DNA of 64,000 nucleotides from Antitrichia curtipendula (taxonomy: Eukaryota > Streptophyta > Bryopsida > Hypnales > Leucodontaceae). Where the stretch lies: contig OX579638.1 of assembly GCA_951230915.1 (NCBI GenBank), positions 18,618,696 to 18,682,695 on the forward strand, written 5' to 3'. The notes under the pieces were generated by a model, which did no database searches, was not told the origin of the DNA, and saw nothing but the letters and a program-made list of their open reading frames with translations. Each line of letters starts with the position of its first letter. Position 1 is the first letter of the stretch. Positions 22,116-35,312 of the stretch are shown here, one piece after another. A program made the position numbers and the translations under genes.

Positions 22116-24600
22116 AACTCATAATTTGACCAAACAGGCGCATATAAGATTGGAACAATTTACAATTTCACCACATACATAAAACTTATGACTAGAACTT
22201 AAAATAATTTGCAATTCATACCATCATACAAAACATAAGATTTAAAATTGATTCAAATTCCTAATTTGAGACGTCCGACTAAGCTGTTGCGACTACCAAT
22301 TTTGCAAAAGTTGCCCAATTGAATGCAATTTCTTTGCGATTTATGCTCATATGATTCAATCTTCCGAATTTGCTAATCAGAATTCCAATGTCTGCAGGGA
22401 GATTTCATCATGAGCGTTTGAACATTTTATCAATGCAATCGCAACACTTTAGACTACAGCCTTGAAGATTTTGTAAATTTGTGGATTACAGTACCGATTC
22501 CTCAATTGAATTTCTGATCGTTCCACCTTGTCCAATCTCTCAAGTCAGAGGTTTGCAATTGACTGAGCAATCAATAAAATTAAAAAAATTAAAAAATAAT
22601 TCTCGATTTTGATCCTGTTATCTGGCGGAATTGGTGTTTTGATCTCGGGCTCCACAGCGCACCTGCTCGCTCCTCTGCACTGCCGTGCTTCAATTGATTG
22701 AATCTTTGATTTTAAATCTTTGCATTTATGATTCTGCTTCTTCAACCTGCCACTCAATTCGCAATTCAGAGAGAATTGTCGGCTCTTGTACCACTGCTTC
22801 CTCCGATCAATGGTCGAATTGCTCGTCCTTGCCGTCTCTGGCGCCGGCAATTGCAATCTCCATCACCCCAATCGGCCTTCCTCCTCATGTTTCTTTGATC
22901 AACAACTCCAATGGTACAAATGTTCTTGCAATCTACCAATCTCATAGCACTCTCAATTTTGGTCACTCAATCAATCTTCAAACTTGTAGCACTTCTTCAC
23001 CGATTAATGTCTTCAATGCCACCGTAGTCTCTCACAATACTCAAAGCATGCAACAAATTTCAACAATACACTCACAACAGTGAATCCTCACACCAGCACT
23101 GTAGTCTAGCTTATCTGTTTTTTTATAGAACTTTTTCGATTTTCTATGACATTTCCTATATTATTTATATATATTTTGAGTATTTAGTGTTAAAGTAGTC
23201 CAAAGTGCACTAAAAGTTCCAAAAAGTTAAAAGATATTTTGATAGATAGTCAAAACAGTAGTTAAAAGGACAAAAAGCAAAAAGCAAAAAGAGAAAGAGA
23301 AAGATAAAGAAAAATCAAATTAGGGATTTGGGGAGATTCAATTGCGGAGCGTTGCTGCTGCTCCCCTCGCTTCCGGTCTCCTCCCCCTTCCTGAACTTAA
23401 ATCCCTCTCCCTCTCTCATTCTCTCTCACCCATGCAGAAAGTAGAAAATAGTGCAGATTGTAGAGTTTCTCCTAGTGTTGTAATCTTTGCGCGTACCATT
23501 TGTATAATTGCAATAAAATTGAAAATTGTGTATTTGTGTTGTGTGAAATTTGAGTTTCTGTGAGTTGTGACAAAATTGTTTGAATTCTGGAGGTACCGAT
23601 TGTGGATTCGGAGTTGATTGTGAAGCCGGAGGTCTTGGGGGAAGTTGGGTGAACTTTCGGTGCGGATCAGTAAGGCTGTGGGTGGAAAGTTGCACGCTGG
23701 TCGGTGGATCGGGAGAGAATCAGCGCAGTGCGATGAAGCTGATTGGCGAATCGAAGGGAATCAAAAGCTGAGTGAGTGAGATTCTGATTTGCCAAATTGT
23801 CCCTGGGCCAGTCGGTGGAGCGACGATGAGCAAACAAGAGATCAGATTCGGCAGCAAATTCAGAGGTACAACAATCAGTTTGGCGGCCACAGTGCCAATC
23901 AACGAGGAGGAAATTGGTGAAAAAAGGCATCAGAAGGAAGTTGAACCTGTGGTAGCGAATCAGGCCCAAATCAAAATTCGAATTCAATTTTGTGTACCTT
24001 AGTGTGAATTCTTGTGCGTGATTGATCCAGAGCACTAAAAGTATGAAATTGTTTGTGAAATTGGGTTGAAATCAGTGTAGAAATTGTCAATTTGGCAACG
24101 TGTGGGCTGTAAATTGAATTAGGGATTCGGAATGGCAAGGTTGTCCGAAATTTGTAATTAAATTGGAATTGGAAGTGTCAATCTCCAGATTGTAATCCAA
24201 AACTTGGTACGATTACAAGCGTGTAAGAAATTGGGTGAAATTGTGTAAGGACTTGAAGAAATCAGAAAAACTTGTCGCCGAAGGCCGACGAAAGTAGCCG
24301 CGGCTCAATCAGTCGGGGTGACAAGCAGACCTCGGGTCGGGCCGAAAACCGAGATCCGGCAGCCTAATAGGGTGAAGTCCGTCGGTCCAGTCACTCCAAA
24401 TATCGCACGGATATCCACCAGGGTATCGGGCGCGGGTATAAATCGGATATAGGACGGGTAAGGGACTTGGTGGTTCGGATACAAGTATTGGGCCAATCCG
24501 GGTATCGCATGGCCATAGGGTAGTGACGACCAAAAACAAATTAAAATAAAGGGTCAAATTTTTCGAACGGCCCTTGGGCCGTACCACTAGTTTGGAATCA
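22116..24600. other. More GC-rich block, no gene recognised
   Basis: From about 22600 to 24570 the GC content is visibly higher. Frames of up to 132 codons exist on both strands (22685-23083 plus, 23667-24035 minus) but have low-complexity, non-conserved composition. At 24400-24520 motifs such as GGGTATCGGGCGCGGGTAT and CGGGTATCGC recur on one strand, as in degenerate GGGTA-rich plant repeats. It could be a decayed LTR element or a promoter-like region. Confidence 0.4.
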
Positions 24601-27600
24601 ATCCATTTGGGAGTTAGAATTAGAGTTAGGCTTTTGTTATTTGTTTTGCATCAATGTTATTAGAGTTTTGTATTGAAAATTGCATATACATGTTGTAAGT
24701 GGGGTTCTGTGTGGATTTTAGGTAGAGCATACTGATCTGCACGTGTTTTGGCCATATTGTCCTAGAGCCTTGGGGTGACTTATTGTAAGCCTTTCCAAAC
24801 CCTTAACTCTAATTTGTTTTGAAATATTAAATACATATATTTGTACTATTTTCAAAGTACTATAGTGAGCTGTACTAAAGTCTAAGTCCTGCATTGCATC
24901 CATACACAAATCAGTCCACATTGAACTATTGTCACGAGCCAGCAGCGCACTAAACATGACTGCAACTACATACATCCGTCAATAGCATCTAATAATGGAC
25001 AACTTGAGTGATATCTTGGGTATTAGTGGGAATAAGAGTGAATAAGTCTCTCAATTCTGTACATTTATACATTGTGACCTTTAAACACACTACATTAGCC
25101 TTACATAGCTCAGTCCCTGGTGTTCGAACCCAGATTTGATTGAATAGAATCAGATTCCAACGATTTATACTACAAGCACTCAATTTCTTACATCACCCAT
25201 ACAATCAACAACGATACTCGAACAAACACCAGTAAGGAAATCCTAATCACACAAATCTCATAAACATTCAAGACAACGACAAGACAGGGTAAGAAGAAAC
25301 ACACAATTGAAAATGTATATATATAATTAAAATTCGGGTCTTACGTAATGCCATTGATCATTTTGATTTTCAGTTTTTTATAGTTTTTTCTTATTTCTTA
25401 AAATTGAACTGGTGTGATAGTGAAGGGATGTGACCTAAGTCGCACCTCATTCATCCATGTATATTTTTATTTTTATTTTTCATCCATCCTATGCTAGTAG
25501 TCCCATTCACACTTGGGAATGCAATTTAACTTTAATTTTAAATGAACTTTTATTTTTTTCTACTAAGGGGCCCCTAATAGGCTAAAATAGTCTAAATTTA
25601 GTTATTTTTTTAAATTTTTCTTTCTACAAATGCCCATGATTACTTGAGTCTTTGAACGTTTATGCTTCAAGGACTTTTATCCCATAATGGTTGGATATTG
25701 CAACAGAAGCTAGTATAAGAGATTTTTGTTGGAAATATAAATACATCTTTATAATCAATGGGAATTGACTACCACAAAAAACATTATGGAATTGTCTTTT
25801 ATTATTTCAGAATAAGATTTTATTATTTAAAATAGAATAATGAATTATAATATTATAGTATATGAATTTCAAATCATTTAGGAAAAAAACTGCCAATTAT
25901 TGCGTATGCCCTCCAACATGCATTTGATATGAATAATATGGTTTAACTATCAATGAACCTCAAAGATTATCATATGCACAATACATTGACAATAAATAGT
26001 TAGTGTGACCAAAAACAAATTCTAATGGTTTTGAACAAGAATAGGATTGTTTTACTAATAGTTTTATAAAAATAATGAATTGAATCAGTAAAATTTTACC
26101 ATGATAATTAATAATATTAAAAATATTAATCTAATGGTCTTTATATCTATTGATATTTATTTTTATGATATTTAAAAAATTATTTTTAATGTTTATATGA
26201 GAAAAATGATTATATTATTAAAATTCATATAAATTCAAATTTTATACTATAATAATCTTTATAATACATTTTATATTCTATACTATTTGAATTTTTATAA
26301 ATTTAAAAAGAATTTGTATTCTGATTTTTATTTAAATTCATTTTATTTTATTTAATCAATCTAAATTACAAACAATAAATATACTAATGGATTAAAATAA
26401 AAATAAATGAATGTCAATCAACACAATTTGCAGTGACACAAGGTTTTGATTATTGTATAAAAAAATATGTAGACAATATATTTCTACAAATTTATTTTAA
26501 TTTAATAATATTATTTTATTTTATTCATATAAAATTTGATAATTCTATATGAATTTATTAAATACTTAATTCTAATGGAATAGACTCATTTCATGGTACA
26601 AGATTGAAATCATTTGAATTAAATTTGTATAAAAAACAATTTGGTATATCTCATAAAGAATTGTTTGAGTGAATATTTTTTTTTATAAAGACTCAAAGTG
26701 ATTGAAGAAAAACTAATGAAAATTTTAATTTCTATTACAAATAAATTATATTTTTGATATCTCATTTTAAAACTAATGTTATCATCTATCATGATAGTTT
26801 AAAAAAAATAATTCTATCGTCAAGATTGAGCAATATAAAAATAATTTATTATTTTTATTTAATACATTTATATTGAATTCAAAATTACTTATTGAAATCT
26901 TTTAATTTAAAAAAAATGGTGATACTCAAACATGTATACTTTTAAATGCATTGTATTCTTAAAATTAAAATTATTGTTATATAATACAATGACAATATTA
27001 TTGATATTATATGATTGCATATTCAAGTCTTTTAAGGAGGCTTTTATAAAGAATATATATAATTGCATTTTAATCGTTGATGTTAAAAAAAATATTAATT
27101 TTGAGCTAATATTAAATACACAATGTTAATTATTCAACATCGACAATTAACAATTGATAATTTCATTTAAAAATAGATAGAGGTTGTTTTTTAATATTAT
27201 ATTACAAAATCTTGAAGAACTTTAGATTAATGCATATTTCATTATTTTTCTTCAACAAATCACTAATTTTTAAATTGTTGTATTTATTCAATCATTTAAT
27301 TTGAAAAAAAACTTACATATACAAATTATTTACAAATTAAAGAAAATGGGTGAATGAAGTCAATATTTTTTAATTTAAGGAAAAAACAACTTATTGGACA
27401 ACATAATTTGTGAATCTCTAACAAAAGTCCTTTAGAAATTATTGAGACACACTTGCAAGCAATAAAACGATTCACATGAAAAGTATATTTCAACAAATTT
27501 GAAATTAAAAACAAAACTCAATTGATTTAAGTAAAACACCTTCAGGAACTAAAAAAAAAGAGTTGAAAAACAATAAAGAATAAGTAAGCAAGCCACAAAA

Positions 27601-28638
27601 TAATTATATTTTGAATTTACTAGAAAACTATCAAATTTTTTTTTTAAAAGAAACTAAATTTGTTTTAACACAACAAAGAATAATCAAGCTAAGCCACAAA
27701 TAATTATAATTGAGCACACTAAAATCTATCAAAACAATCCCTAATTTTTTTTATTAAAATTAAAAAAATAAAAACAAGAAAAAATGTAAAGAATATAGTT
27801 ATGATGTATTATATACCACCAAAGCCAAGCCTTATAGTTGCACAATACCTACACACTCTTCCTTCACATAAGCCGCAATTTTGAAAAAGTGTCTTTGTCA
27901 ATAGGTTGGTTCTTATGCTTGGCCTACACTTTCTCACCATTCACCGTGAAAGCAAGCTAGTTTGAAGCATCATTCATAAAAAATGGCACATATGAAGCTA
28001 TTGCGCTTCTAAACAAAGGTAATTGGAACATCCGCCATCTTTAGAAAAGGTATGGAGTCCATAATTATGCCCATGAAATAAGGCAATATGTATGTCATTA
28101 CTTGAAATTATTTGTGCAATAGTCATTAATACTTTTTTACTTATTCATTATTTAACTAGTGAAGGACCAAGGGTTTATGATTTTAATTGTTAATTTCTAT
28201 GTGTCTCTAGCTTCTTTTGCTTAAAAATAATATTGCTTTTGAAGTGTTATACATTAGAATAATTTTGGGGTCCTTATAAGGCTCTTTGAAGGCAATTCAT
28301 GGGTATAGGGAAGCCTAGGAAGATAAAGGACCAATGTACCTACCACTGGTGCCACACAACTTTGCCTTGTTGAATTCTCCAAATGTTGGGCCAATCAAAG
28401 TGCATGTGCTGATACTATTTACCGAGATGATTTCACTCTATCATGTACTAAAGGAGCAATGAATCTTTATTCTTTAAATTATATAGGTTCATGCAATTGT
28501 TAAGAAAGCTATACATTATTCAATTTAGGCAACAAATTGTTAAACCATTCTATTTTCAAAGTCATTGATTTCTTAATATGTTATAGTAGAATCTATCACA
28601 CTTTCCTATTTCTTTGACTTTTCATTTATAATTCTATT
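24601..28638. other. Very AT-rich region
   Basis: No gene is recognised. 25700-27800 is especially poor in G and C, with runs of A/T and many short frames that reflect composition only. Confidence 0.5.
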
Positions 28639-29612
28639 CTATACCATATTTTTTGCTATTTGCGTAGTTGTTCCAATACATGTAAGTCCTTTCACTGTAC
28701 TTGATTGTGACATCCCATGAAAGTTAGATTTTCTATGTCAAATAATTTCAAAAATTTCATCACATTGTCCATGTCATTTTACACTTTGTAACTTAGAACA
28801 ATAAAGCCATTAAAATGTTGTCCATTACAACAAAATCCATCAATTACTTTTGATAATTTTCCATTATGTTTGACTATGGGTGCCCAAATTTCACATATGT
28901 ATGAACTATGATCTCGATACTTATGGATGGTATTGCAAAAAACATCAATTATATAAGTAAGATTACTTGAGAATTCCACAATGTTTTGTTGTGGATTTGT
29001 AAACTTTGTTGGCCTAGAAATAGAACTCGCTTTTAATCCTCATCATCTATTTTCATATAAAGACATGGCGCTAGTTCCATAAATCTTGATTCATATAAAT
29101 TTGCAATCTATTTTATCAAATCCACTTGGTTTTTATCCCATTCATTTATAGCACCCCTAAAACTTTGAACACTATGCTCCATGACATATTGACCTAGAGT
29201 GTATCCTCTATTTCATTCCACCTCTCCACCCCTATGCAAACATTTTTCTACTAACATGTGCCTTATTCCTTTGTATACAAATAGAGCCTCCCTTCCTCAA
29301 TTTTGAAAGTGACATTGTTAGCTTCTCCAAGTCTCCATATTCTTGTGAAGAGTCAATGTCTTCGAATCTTGTAAATGAAAGAACTAACACTATTTCTTTA
29401 ATACCTCTATCTTGAATTGCTAATTTGTTTCTATATAATAGTAAATAGTCATTTGGAATTTCTTTCATCATTGTTCCATCTAGAATATTGTCCTCCAAAT
29501 TGCGAGGTATTGAAATCACATAAAATTAATTTTCCTTGTTTGGGCCTATATTGTGCTTTTGCATGAGTTTTTGTTTCATACTCACGTTACCTTTCCCTCT
29601 TCTTTTTGCCAT
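28639..29612 (-). pseudogene. Tet-like 2OG-Fe(II) oxygenase, decayed
   Basis: Starts at 29612 with MAKRRGKGNVSMKQ and runs about 324 codons over three frames. Frame 1 to about 29237 includes RKGGSICIQRNKAHVSRKM. A shifted frame reads YTLGQYVMEHSVQSFRGAIN and NLYESRFMELAPCLY. Back in frame 1: EFSSNLTYII, HKYRDHSSYICEIWAPIV, GKLSKVIDGF, NGQHF. The last frame gives EIFEII, stop, HRKSNFHG and GLTCIGTTTQIAKNMV. The order (HxD with SSY and W.P, GK.., DGF, G.HF, EI.W.G..D.HG, TRIG.S.QI.K) fits the Tet-like 2OG-Fe(II) oxygenase domain known from transposon-rich basidiomycete genomes (family knowledge). The metal-binding Asp is Tyr here (H at 28923-28925) and the expected TRIG Arg is Cys. About 69 codons separate the two His. 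Intact relatives would oxidise a methylated base or similar substrate (inference). Confidence 0.68.
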
Positions 29613-32260
29613 TATGGATTTTCTGTAGTTTTATAAAATGAATGAAAGAAATTTAAAATCACTAGCAACAAACAATTGTAAGCAAATCCAAAGTGATAAA
29701 GGTAAACAATATTTTATATATTCCAGTCTTTCTACCCTTTTCACTACAAGAAAGACTAAAATATAGAAAGACTTACACATATGTCTAAAAAAAAAACACT
29801 TTCACATTACCGTACCTATAGGGTAGAGTCAACACATTAATGCCAAATAATTAATTAAAGTTCCCAAAATAAATTTCGTACTTTAGATTTTATTTTTTTG
29901 AATTCAAATAATTATATTAAAAATAAAATCATGATATTGACTAGGAGCTTCAAAAGCTACTTAGTGTGAAGTACTTACAAACTAAAAGACAAGCTCTTTT
30001 ATATTGTACAAAAGGGGTGGCAAGAGATAAAACAAACTATGTGGAATATGTAAATTAGAATTAGTAAGATTTTTAGTAAAACCACTTGTAGTTAAGTCAA
30101 AAGCATGAATTGTGCTTGAAGTAGAGTTTTAGACTTCATTTAGACGTAGTAGAATTATTTTTTTCAAAAAATTTAGACCTAAGTTAATGTGTAAAATAAA
30201 GGTAAATTTTATCTCCAAAAATCCGTTTGAGATTTTGAGCCTCCAATCAAAAGTTACAAAAAGTTTATAGAGAGAGGTTGGAAGGGACATTTTCTTTGAT
30301 GGTTTCAAACATTTTCTCTGAATTTTGTCCATAGCTTTGTTTTGAAGGCTCAAAGTCACAAATGGATTTCTGAAGATGAACTTTAGCTTGATTTACCAAC
30401 TTTTCGTAGTTGAAAATTCCTTGGAAAAAAGTTATTCTACTATGCCAAAATGAAGTTGTAATTTGGATTTTTCCTTCTCTAGGATAAAATCCAAGATACT
30501 AGTATAGGGATTCTTTTTGGAAAAAGGTCAATTTGCCTATTGTTTTGGTGTCTAGAATCACTTTTAAAGTACGATAGGGATTACATTGTACTTGTTTGCC
30601 AATTTGTCATAAAACTCAACATATGACCAATTGAATAATTTTAATACATATGATTCAACTAATTTGATTCAAACTTCATTACCAAATTTGGTCAATAGAC
30701 TTACACAATTGACTATTCTCATACATTCAAGTATTCATATAAATTGCACATATTAATAGACCACTTATTCATTCACCATTCTATTGCTAAGAATTTCTAA
30801 ACAAACCAAGTAACTTGATCATATGACCGGCATCACACAAATTCACAATGGGAAAACAACACATATTATTAGACAATAACAAATCCTTAACCATTTGATC
30901 TACAACCTAAAATAAATTTATGTACCAACAATCAACAATTTTGACAATTTGATTCCCTCCTTGTTCTTGCAATCATCACCACAAGACCATACAAATTATC
31001 AATTCAAAAATTGCTCATATCAACTTTAGACCTACTTCCAATTCGACAATACTTAACAACAATTAAATTATATATCGTCAATTTGTTATTTCAAATAAAT
31101 AAAGCTTTCATAGCATATAGCCAATTTCAAATTAACAATAAGCCCGTTGATTGGTTGTAGACCATCGTCAAGGCAATTCGCTTCTCCACATCCTACGCAA
31201 GTTAGTCAACTAACAATACACAAACAATTTCAATCAAGTAAAATGACCATTAATATCTATAATTTTTATCTTCTTCAATTGTTCCAATATAATTCACTTA
31301 ACTGCTTTACGCAACTCATCTTCCACACCACCCAACTCATCCATCAACTTGGTGGCAATTCACACAGTCTTTACGGACATTGCTATTTGCATTTCGATGG
31401 ATTGATTTACTAGATCAATTTGCCACAATACTTTGCAACTAGCTACATACAACCACACACTCGAGGACCATCTCAGTCTTGTAGCGGAATACAACAAATA
31501 ATTGACAATTTGGAATTCAGTAGGGATCTACATATCCACAAGGTGCAAAAGCAATTCAACCATCTTACACAAGGTAGATTGCAAATAGACAAGAACTTGA
31601 TCATACATACACATGTAAAAAGAATCAATTGAAAAAAATACTAATTGACATGTGTAGTCAATTCATTGACAATTTATACTAATTGACCTCTGTAGTCACT
31701 AATATAAATTGTCAATGAGCCATATGCATCAAAAAACAAAAGACTAATGGACCTAGCTATATAGCCTCAAGAGTTGCATGACGACTTGTCTTAACATTGG
31801 ATCTAAACGGGCACAAAGCCTAATAGCCACCTTTCCAATTCACCTAAATTGCCCTTTTCAAATCTATCTTTACATTTATATGAATTGTTTAGCCACTTGA
31901 CTTTTCAGAACTAGAAGGAAACAACTTGTCTATTACAAAAGCTAGTGAAAAGACAAAAAGACAAATTGTTTAAAAATTAAATGACTACAGAGGTCTAAAA
32001 TTCTCCTTTGAACACAAGTCCAACATTTTGACAATAAACGATCAAGTTCTCATCTTCAAATTATCTCATATCCTTTGAAAATTTATGATAGACAATGGAT
32101 TTCATTATAAAAACAACCTTTCAACACTAAAATTTTGCTAAATGTTAATAAAATAATCCTTTACTTTGCCATCGAAATTTTACTTGGAAGTAGATTGGAC
32201 TTTATTTTGGACTTTTGGACTAACATTGGATACTTTCTATTTGTACAATAACTTGGTCAT
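29613..32260. other. AT-rich region without recognised features
   Basis: No gene found. The frames at 31147-31632 are open but lack protein-like pattern. Direct TTGAC-containing words around 31600-31720 are simple local similarity. Confidence 0.5.
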
Positions 32261-32264
32261 TTAA

Positions 32265-33108
32265 TCCCTAAAGTCTAAAGGCCTTTTTATTTAGAATCTA
32301 GTTATAGTATCTTATATTTTATTTATCTTAGATCATGTAATAAAAATTTCATGAAGTTTGATTGTACAGATTGGAAGATATTAGCATTCAAAGCTAGAAT
32401 GTTTTTTTTGAATGTTGACTTGTAATTTTAGATGACTTTGATTGCAATTTGTAGAATTTTTTATACTGTATACTTTAAATTTTTGTGTGATGAAGAATTG
32501 AGTTGAAAGTTTTGGATGTTTTTTCAAAAAACACATATTTGATTTTTATTCTTTAAAAAATAGTTAAGTAGAAGTAGGTCCAAGACTGAAAAAACAACAA
32601 CTAAATTGTTAATAGCTCTAAGATGGGATTGAAATACAATAATCCAAATGTTGAAATTATTTTAGCAAGAAAACTTGACCTTGTTAAACTATTTTTTTGA
32701 GATATTGTGAAAATTGTATTTAGAAGTGAATCTTGTATGTTATTTTTTCAAGAAGATGCTTAGATTGCCTAAAACAAAAGATTGTCCTTAATTTTTTCAT
32801 CACTAGTCCAAATAGAATAAATCAAAGCTCAACATGTGGAAAAAATATAATATTTTAGGAAAAATATTTAGAATAATATTTCTATATTTTGTGATTTGGA
32901 GGGGGCTACCTACCAAATTCAATTCTAGGCTTTTTGTGGTACAATTTTTGCTCGTGGAAATCAATTGAAATAAAAATTACATTCCTACAAAACTAATTAG
33001 TTTTGTATATTATGAAAAAGCTTCAAAAAATTTCACCAAAATTGAGGTCATAGGAACTTGCACAAAATTCATTTTTTTCCCTTGAGGAGACAATGAGACT
33101 TTAGGGGG
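32265..33108. mobile_element. TTAA-flanked non-autonomous element (844 bp)
   Basis: TTAA at 32261-32264 and 33109-33112. The left end is TCCCTAAAGTCTAAAGGCC and the right end, reverse-complemented, CCCCCTAAAGTCTCATTG. Interior landmarks are 'atgaagtttgattgtacag', GGAAGATATTAGCATTCAAA, GTTAAGTAGAAGTAGGTCCA and AGATTGTCCTTAATTTTTTC. It is the cleanest full-length copy of this family and the reference for the others. No open frame of note. Confidence 0.7.
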
Positions 33109-33112
33109 TTAA

Positions 33113-34969
33113 TTCTTGCTAAATCGACAATTTTTCTTATTCATTTTATATTTTGCCAATCTTTAATCAATAGGTACAATATAAAAACAACCTTTTACAT
33201 TATGAAAGCTATCTTTCACATATAAAATAAACCTTTTAGATTATAAGAAAATCCTTTGATATATTAAAAAATTTACATATTGAATACTCTAATTCAAGTT
33301 GAAATCAGATGTGAGAATTGAATTAGAGAGTTGGAAGGCTGAGCTAGAGAGTCAGGGGAGTAATGAAGACAAATAAGTGGATAAATACAAGAAGAAACAA
33401 GTAGCGCATATTTTTGTTGAGCTTGGAGAATAAAAAAATCCTAATCTCTCAAAACAAGTTATTTTATGTAGGAATAGCTTCAAAAGCAGAAGCAACCTAT
33501 CTTTTCAATAAATATTTTTTTTACTCATAACTGTGGCATAGTAGAAAAAGAGGTAGAGTCTTCACATGGCATTTAATAATCATGCCAAATTGCATGTATC
33601 CTTAACTCATAACAATGGCATGTTAAGATCCTAGCTCTTTTTCTACTATGTGTCCTTATCATTAGTTGAGTTCTTTGATATGCACAAGCACTTGGTATGC
33701 TCTTATTTTCTACCATATCTCTTTTTATTGTATTGGTAATAAAAATTTTGTCAAACAAGTTTTTGGAACATTTATGCCATGAGTAAGAAGTAGCATCAAA
33801 TAAATATTTGGATTGAGAATTCATACCAAATTTCATTTATCATCAGTTTTGGTAGAGGTCGTGACTTTGATAAAATTGTATCATATATTCTAATAAGATA
33901 ATGCATTGTTACGTATTGTGTTGATCTTTGCTTTGAACTACCATATAATAATCAACATAAAATTGTATTTGAATTAGAGAATATATATATAATGGCTCTC
34001 ATAAGTACTCATACACTTTAAAAATTGCCATAACTAACTGAGAATTTAGACTTTTTCAACAAATTTTGGACATGTTGAAGTATAAGTAACATGCTTGTAA
34101 AAAATGATATTTAAAAAAAATCAAATATTATTTGAATATTCCAAAATTTAATCAAATTTATTAAGGAAATGAAAAATTTGGAGTAAATTGTATTCAATGT
34201 CTTTTAGTAAGTAGGATGAAAATTCTATTTAAAATTTTTAGGTACGAATTCCTCAAAATTTTAAAGTTTAATGAATGAAGTATTGTTGACTAAAGCATGA
34301 CTCTAAATTTTTACATTTTTTGTAATTCACTCCAAAAATATAATAATAATAAATAATATAAAAATAATATATAAACATTTCATACACTTTTCAAAAAAAT
34401 TCATTTTTTGGAGATTTTTGGAGTGAACTATAAGATTTACAAAAATTTGAAGTCATATTTGAGTTAGTATTATTTCACTCAATAAAATTAAATTTTTTGT
34501 GGAATTTTGACCAAAAAATTCTAAAAAGAATTCTCATTCCACTTACTAAAGAGTCTTGAAAAAAATTGTATAAAAAGTTTTTTCAATAATAATTTTGAAT
34601 AAATTATAAAAAAATCAAAAAGTGCTTTGAAAATTTTAAAAATTTATTTCATGCAAGTGTGTTGCTTTTACCATAACATATCTAAATTTTGAGTAAAATT
34701 TTGAGTTACTCAATTATTAGCTATGTCAAATTTTATAAGTGTATTAAACATTTTGGGACCCACTGTACTTACATTTTATCTGTTTTGTATTCTATCTATA
34801 TTCTATACATAGTCATATATATAAAAAATTTAATTATATAATTTTTAATTTATATTTTTCGTATGATAATTATATCTAAATATTTTTTTGAAACTAGTTT
34901 TGATTCAGTTTTTTTTAAATTAAAAAATAAAAATAAAAATCTATTTATTTTTGTTTGAATTTTTCCCAG
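33113..34969. other. AT-rich spacer
   Basis: No gene recognised. Short inverted similarity exists near 33530-33650 (AGTAGAAAAAGAGGTAGA versus TAGCTCTTTTTCTACT). Confidence 0.45.
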
Positions 34970-35312
34970 CCTTGAAGACTATGAGGTGTGTGCATTGTGA
35001 ACAATTGTTTTTCAAAGCATCACCACATACTTGAAAGTTATTAATTGGAACAAGGCTTATGATTTAGATTTGTAGTTTTGGGATTTCCATCCTTCAAGAC
35101 TATGAGGTGTGTGCATTGTGAAGAATTGCTTTGAAAGCATCCATATAGATTTGAGGTTATTAATTGGATTATGGTTTATGATTCATTTTTTTTTTAATTT
35201 TTTTTAAATTTTCTCCATCCTTCAAAGACTATGAGGTGTATGCATTGTAAAGAATTGCTTCCAAAGCATCTCCACAGACTTGAGGGTTACTAATAGAATC
35301 GAGGGTTATGAT
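34970..35312. repeat. Tandem repeat, three units of about 121-128 bp
   Basis: Units begin at about 34970, 35091 and 35219 with CCTTSAAGACTATGAGGTGT and continue with GTGCATTGTGAASAATTG, AAAGCATC, ACTTGARGGTTA-type and TTATGATT blocks. The second and third units differ by insertion of a T-rich stretch. No coding frame is maintained. Confidence 0.85.

Noticed and set aside
21875..22182. Open frames of 81-93 codons
   Set aside because: They consist almost entirely of the N gap.
22685..23083. 132-codon open frame on the plus strand
   Set aside because: Ser/Thr/Asn-rich composition without domain pattern. The reverse strand holds TGGTACAAGAGC, which resembles a degenerate retroelement primer-binding site, but no LTR pair was found.
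25098..25140. tRNA-like boxes (TAGCTCAG and GGTGTTCGAACCC)
   Set aside because: The boxes are only about 10 bases apart and no cloverleaf can be formed.
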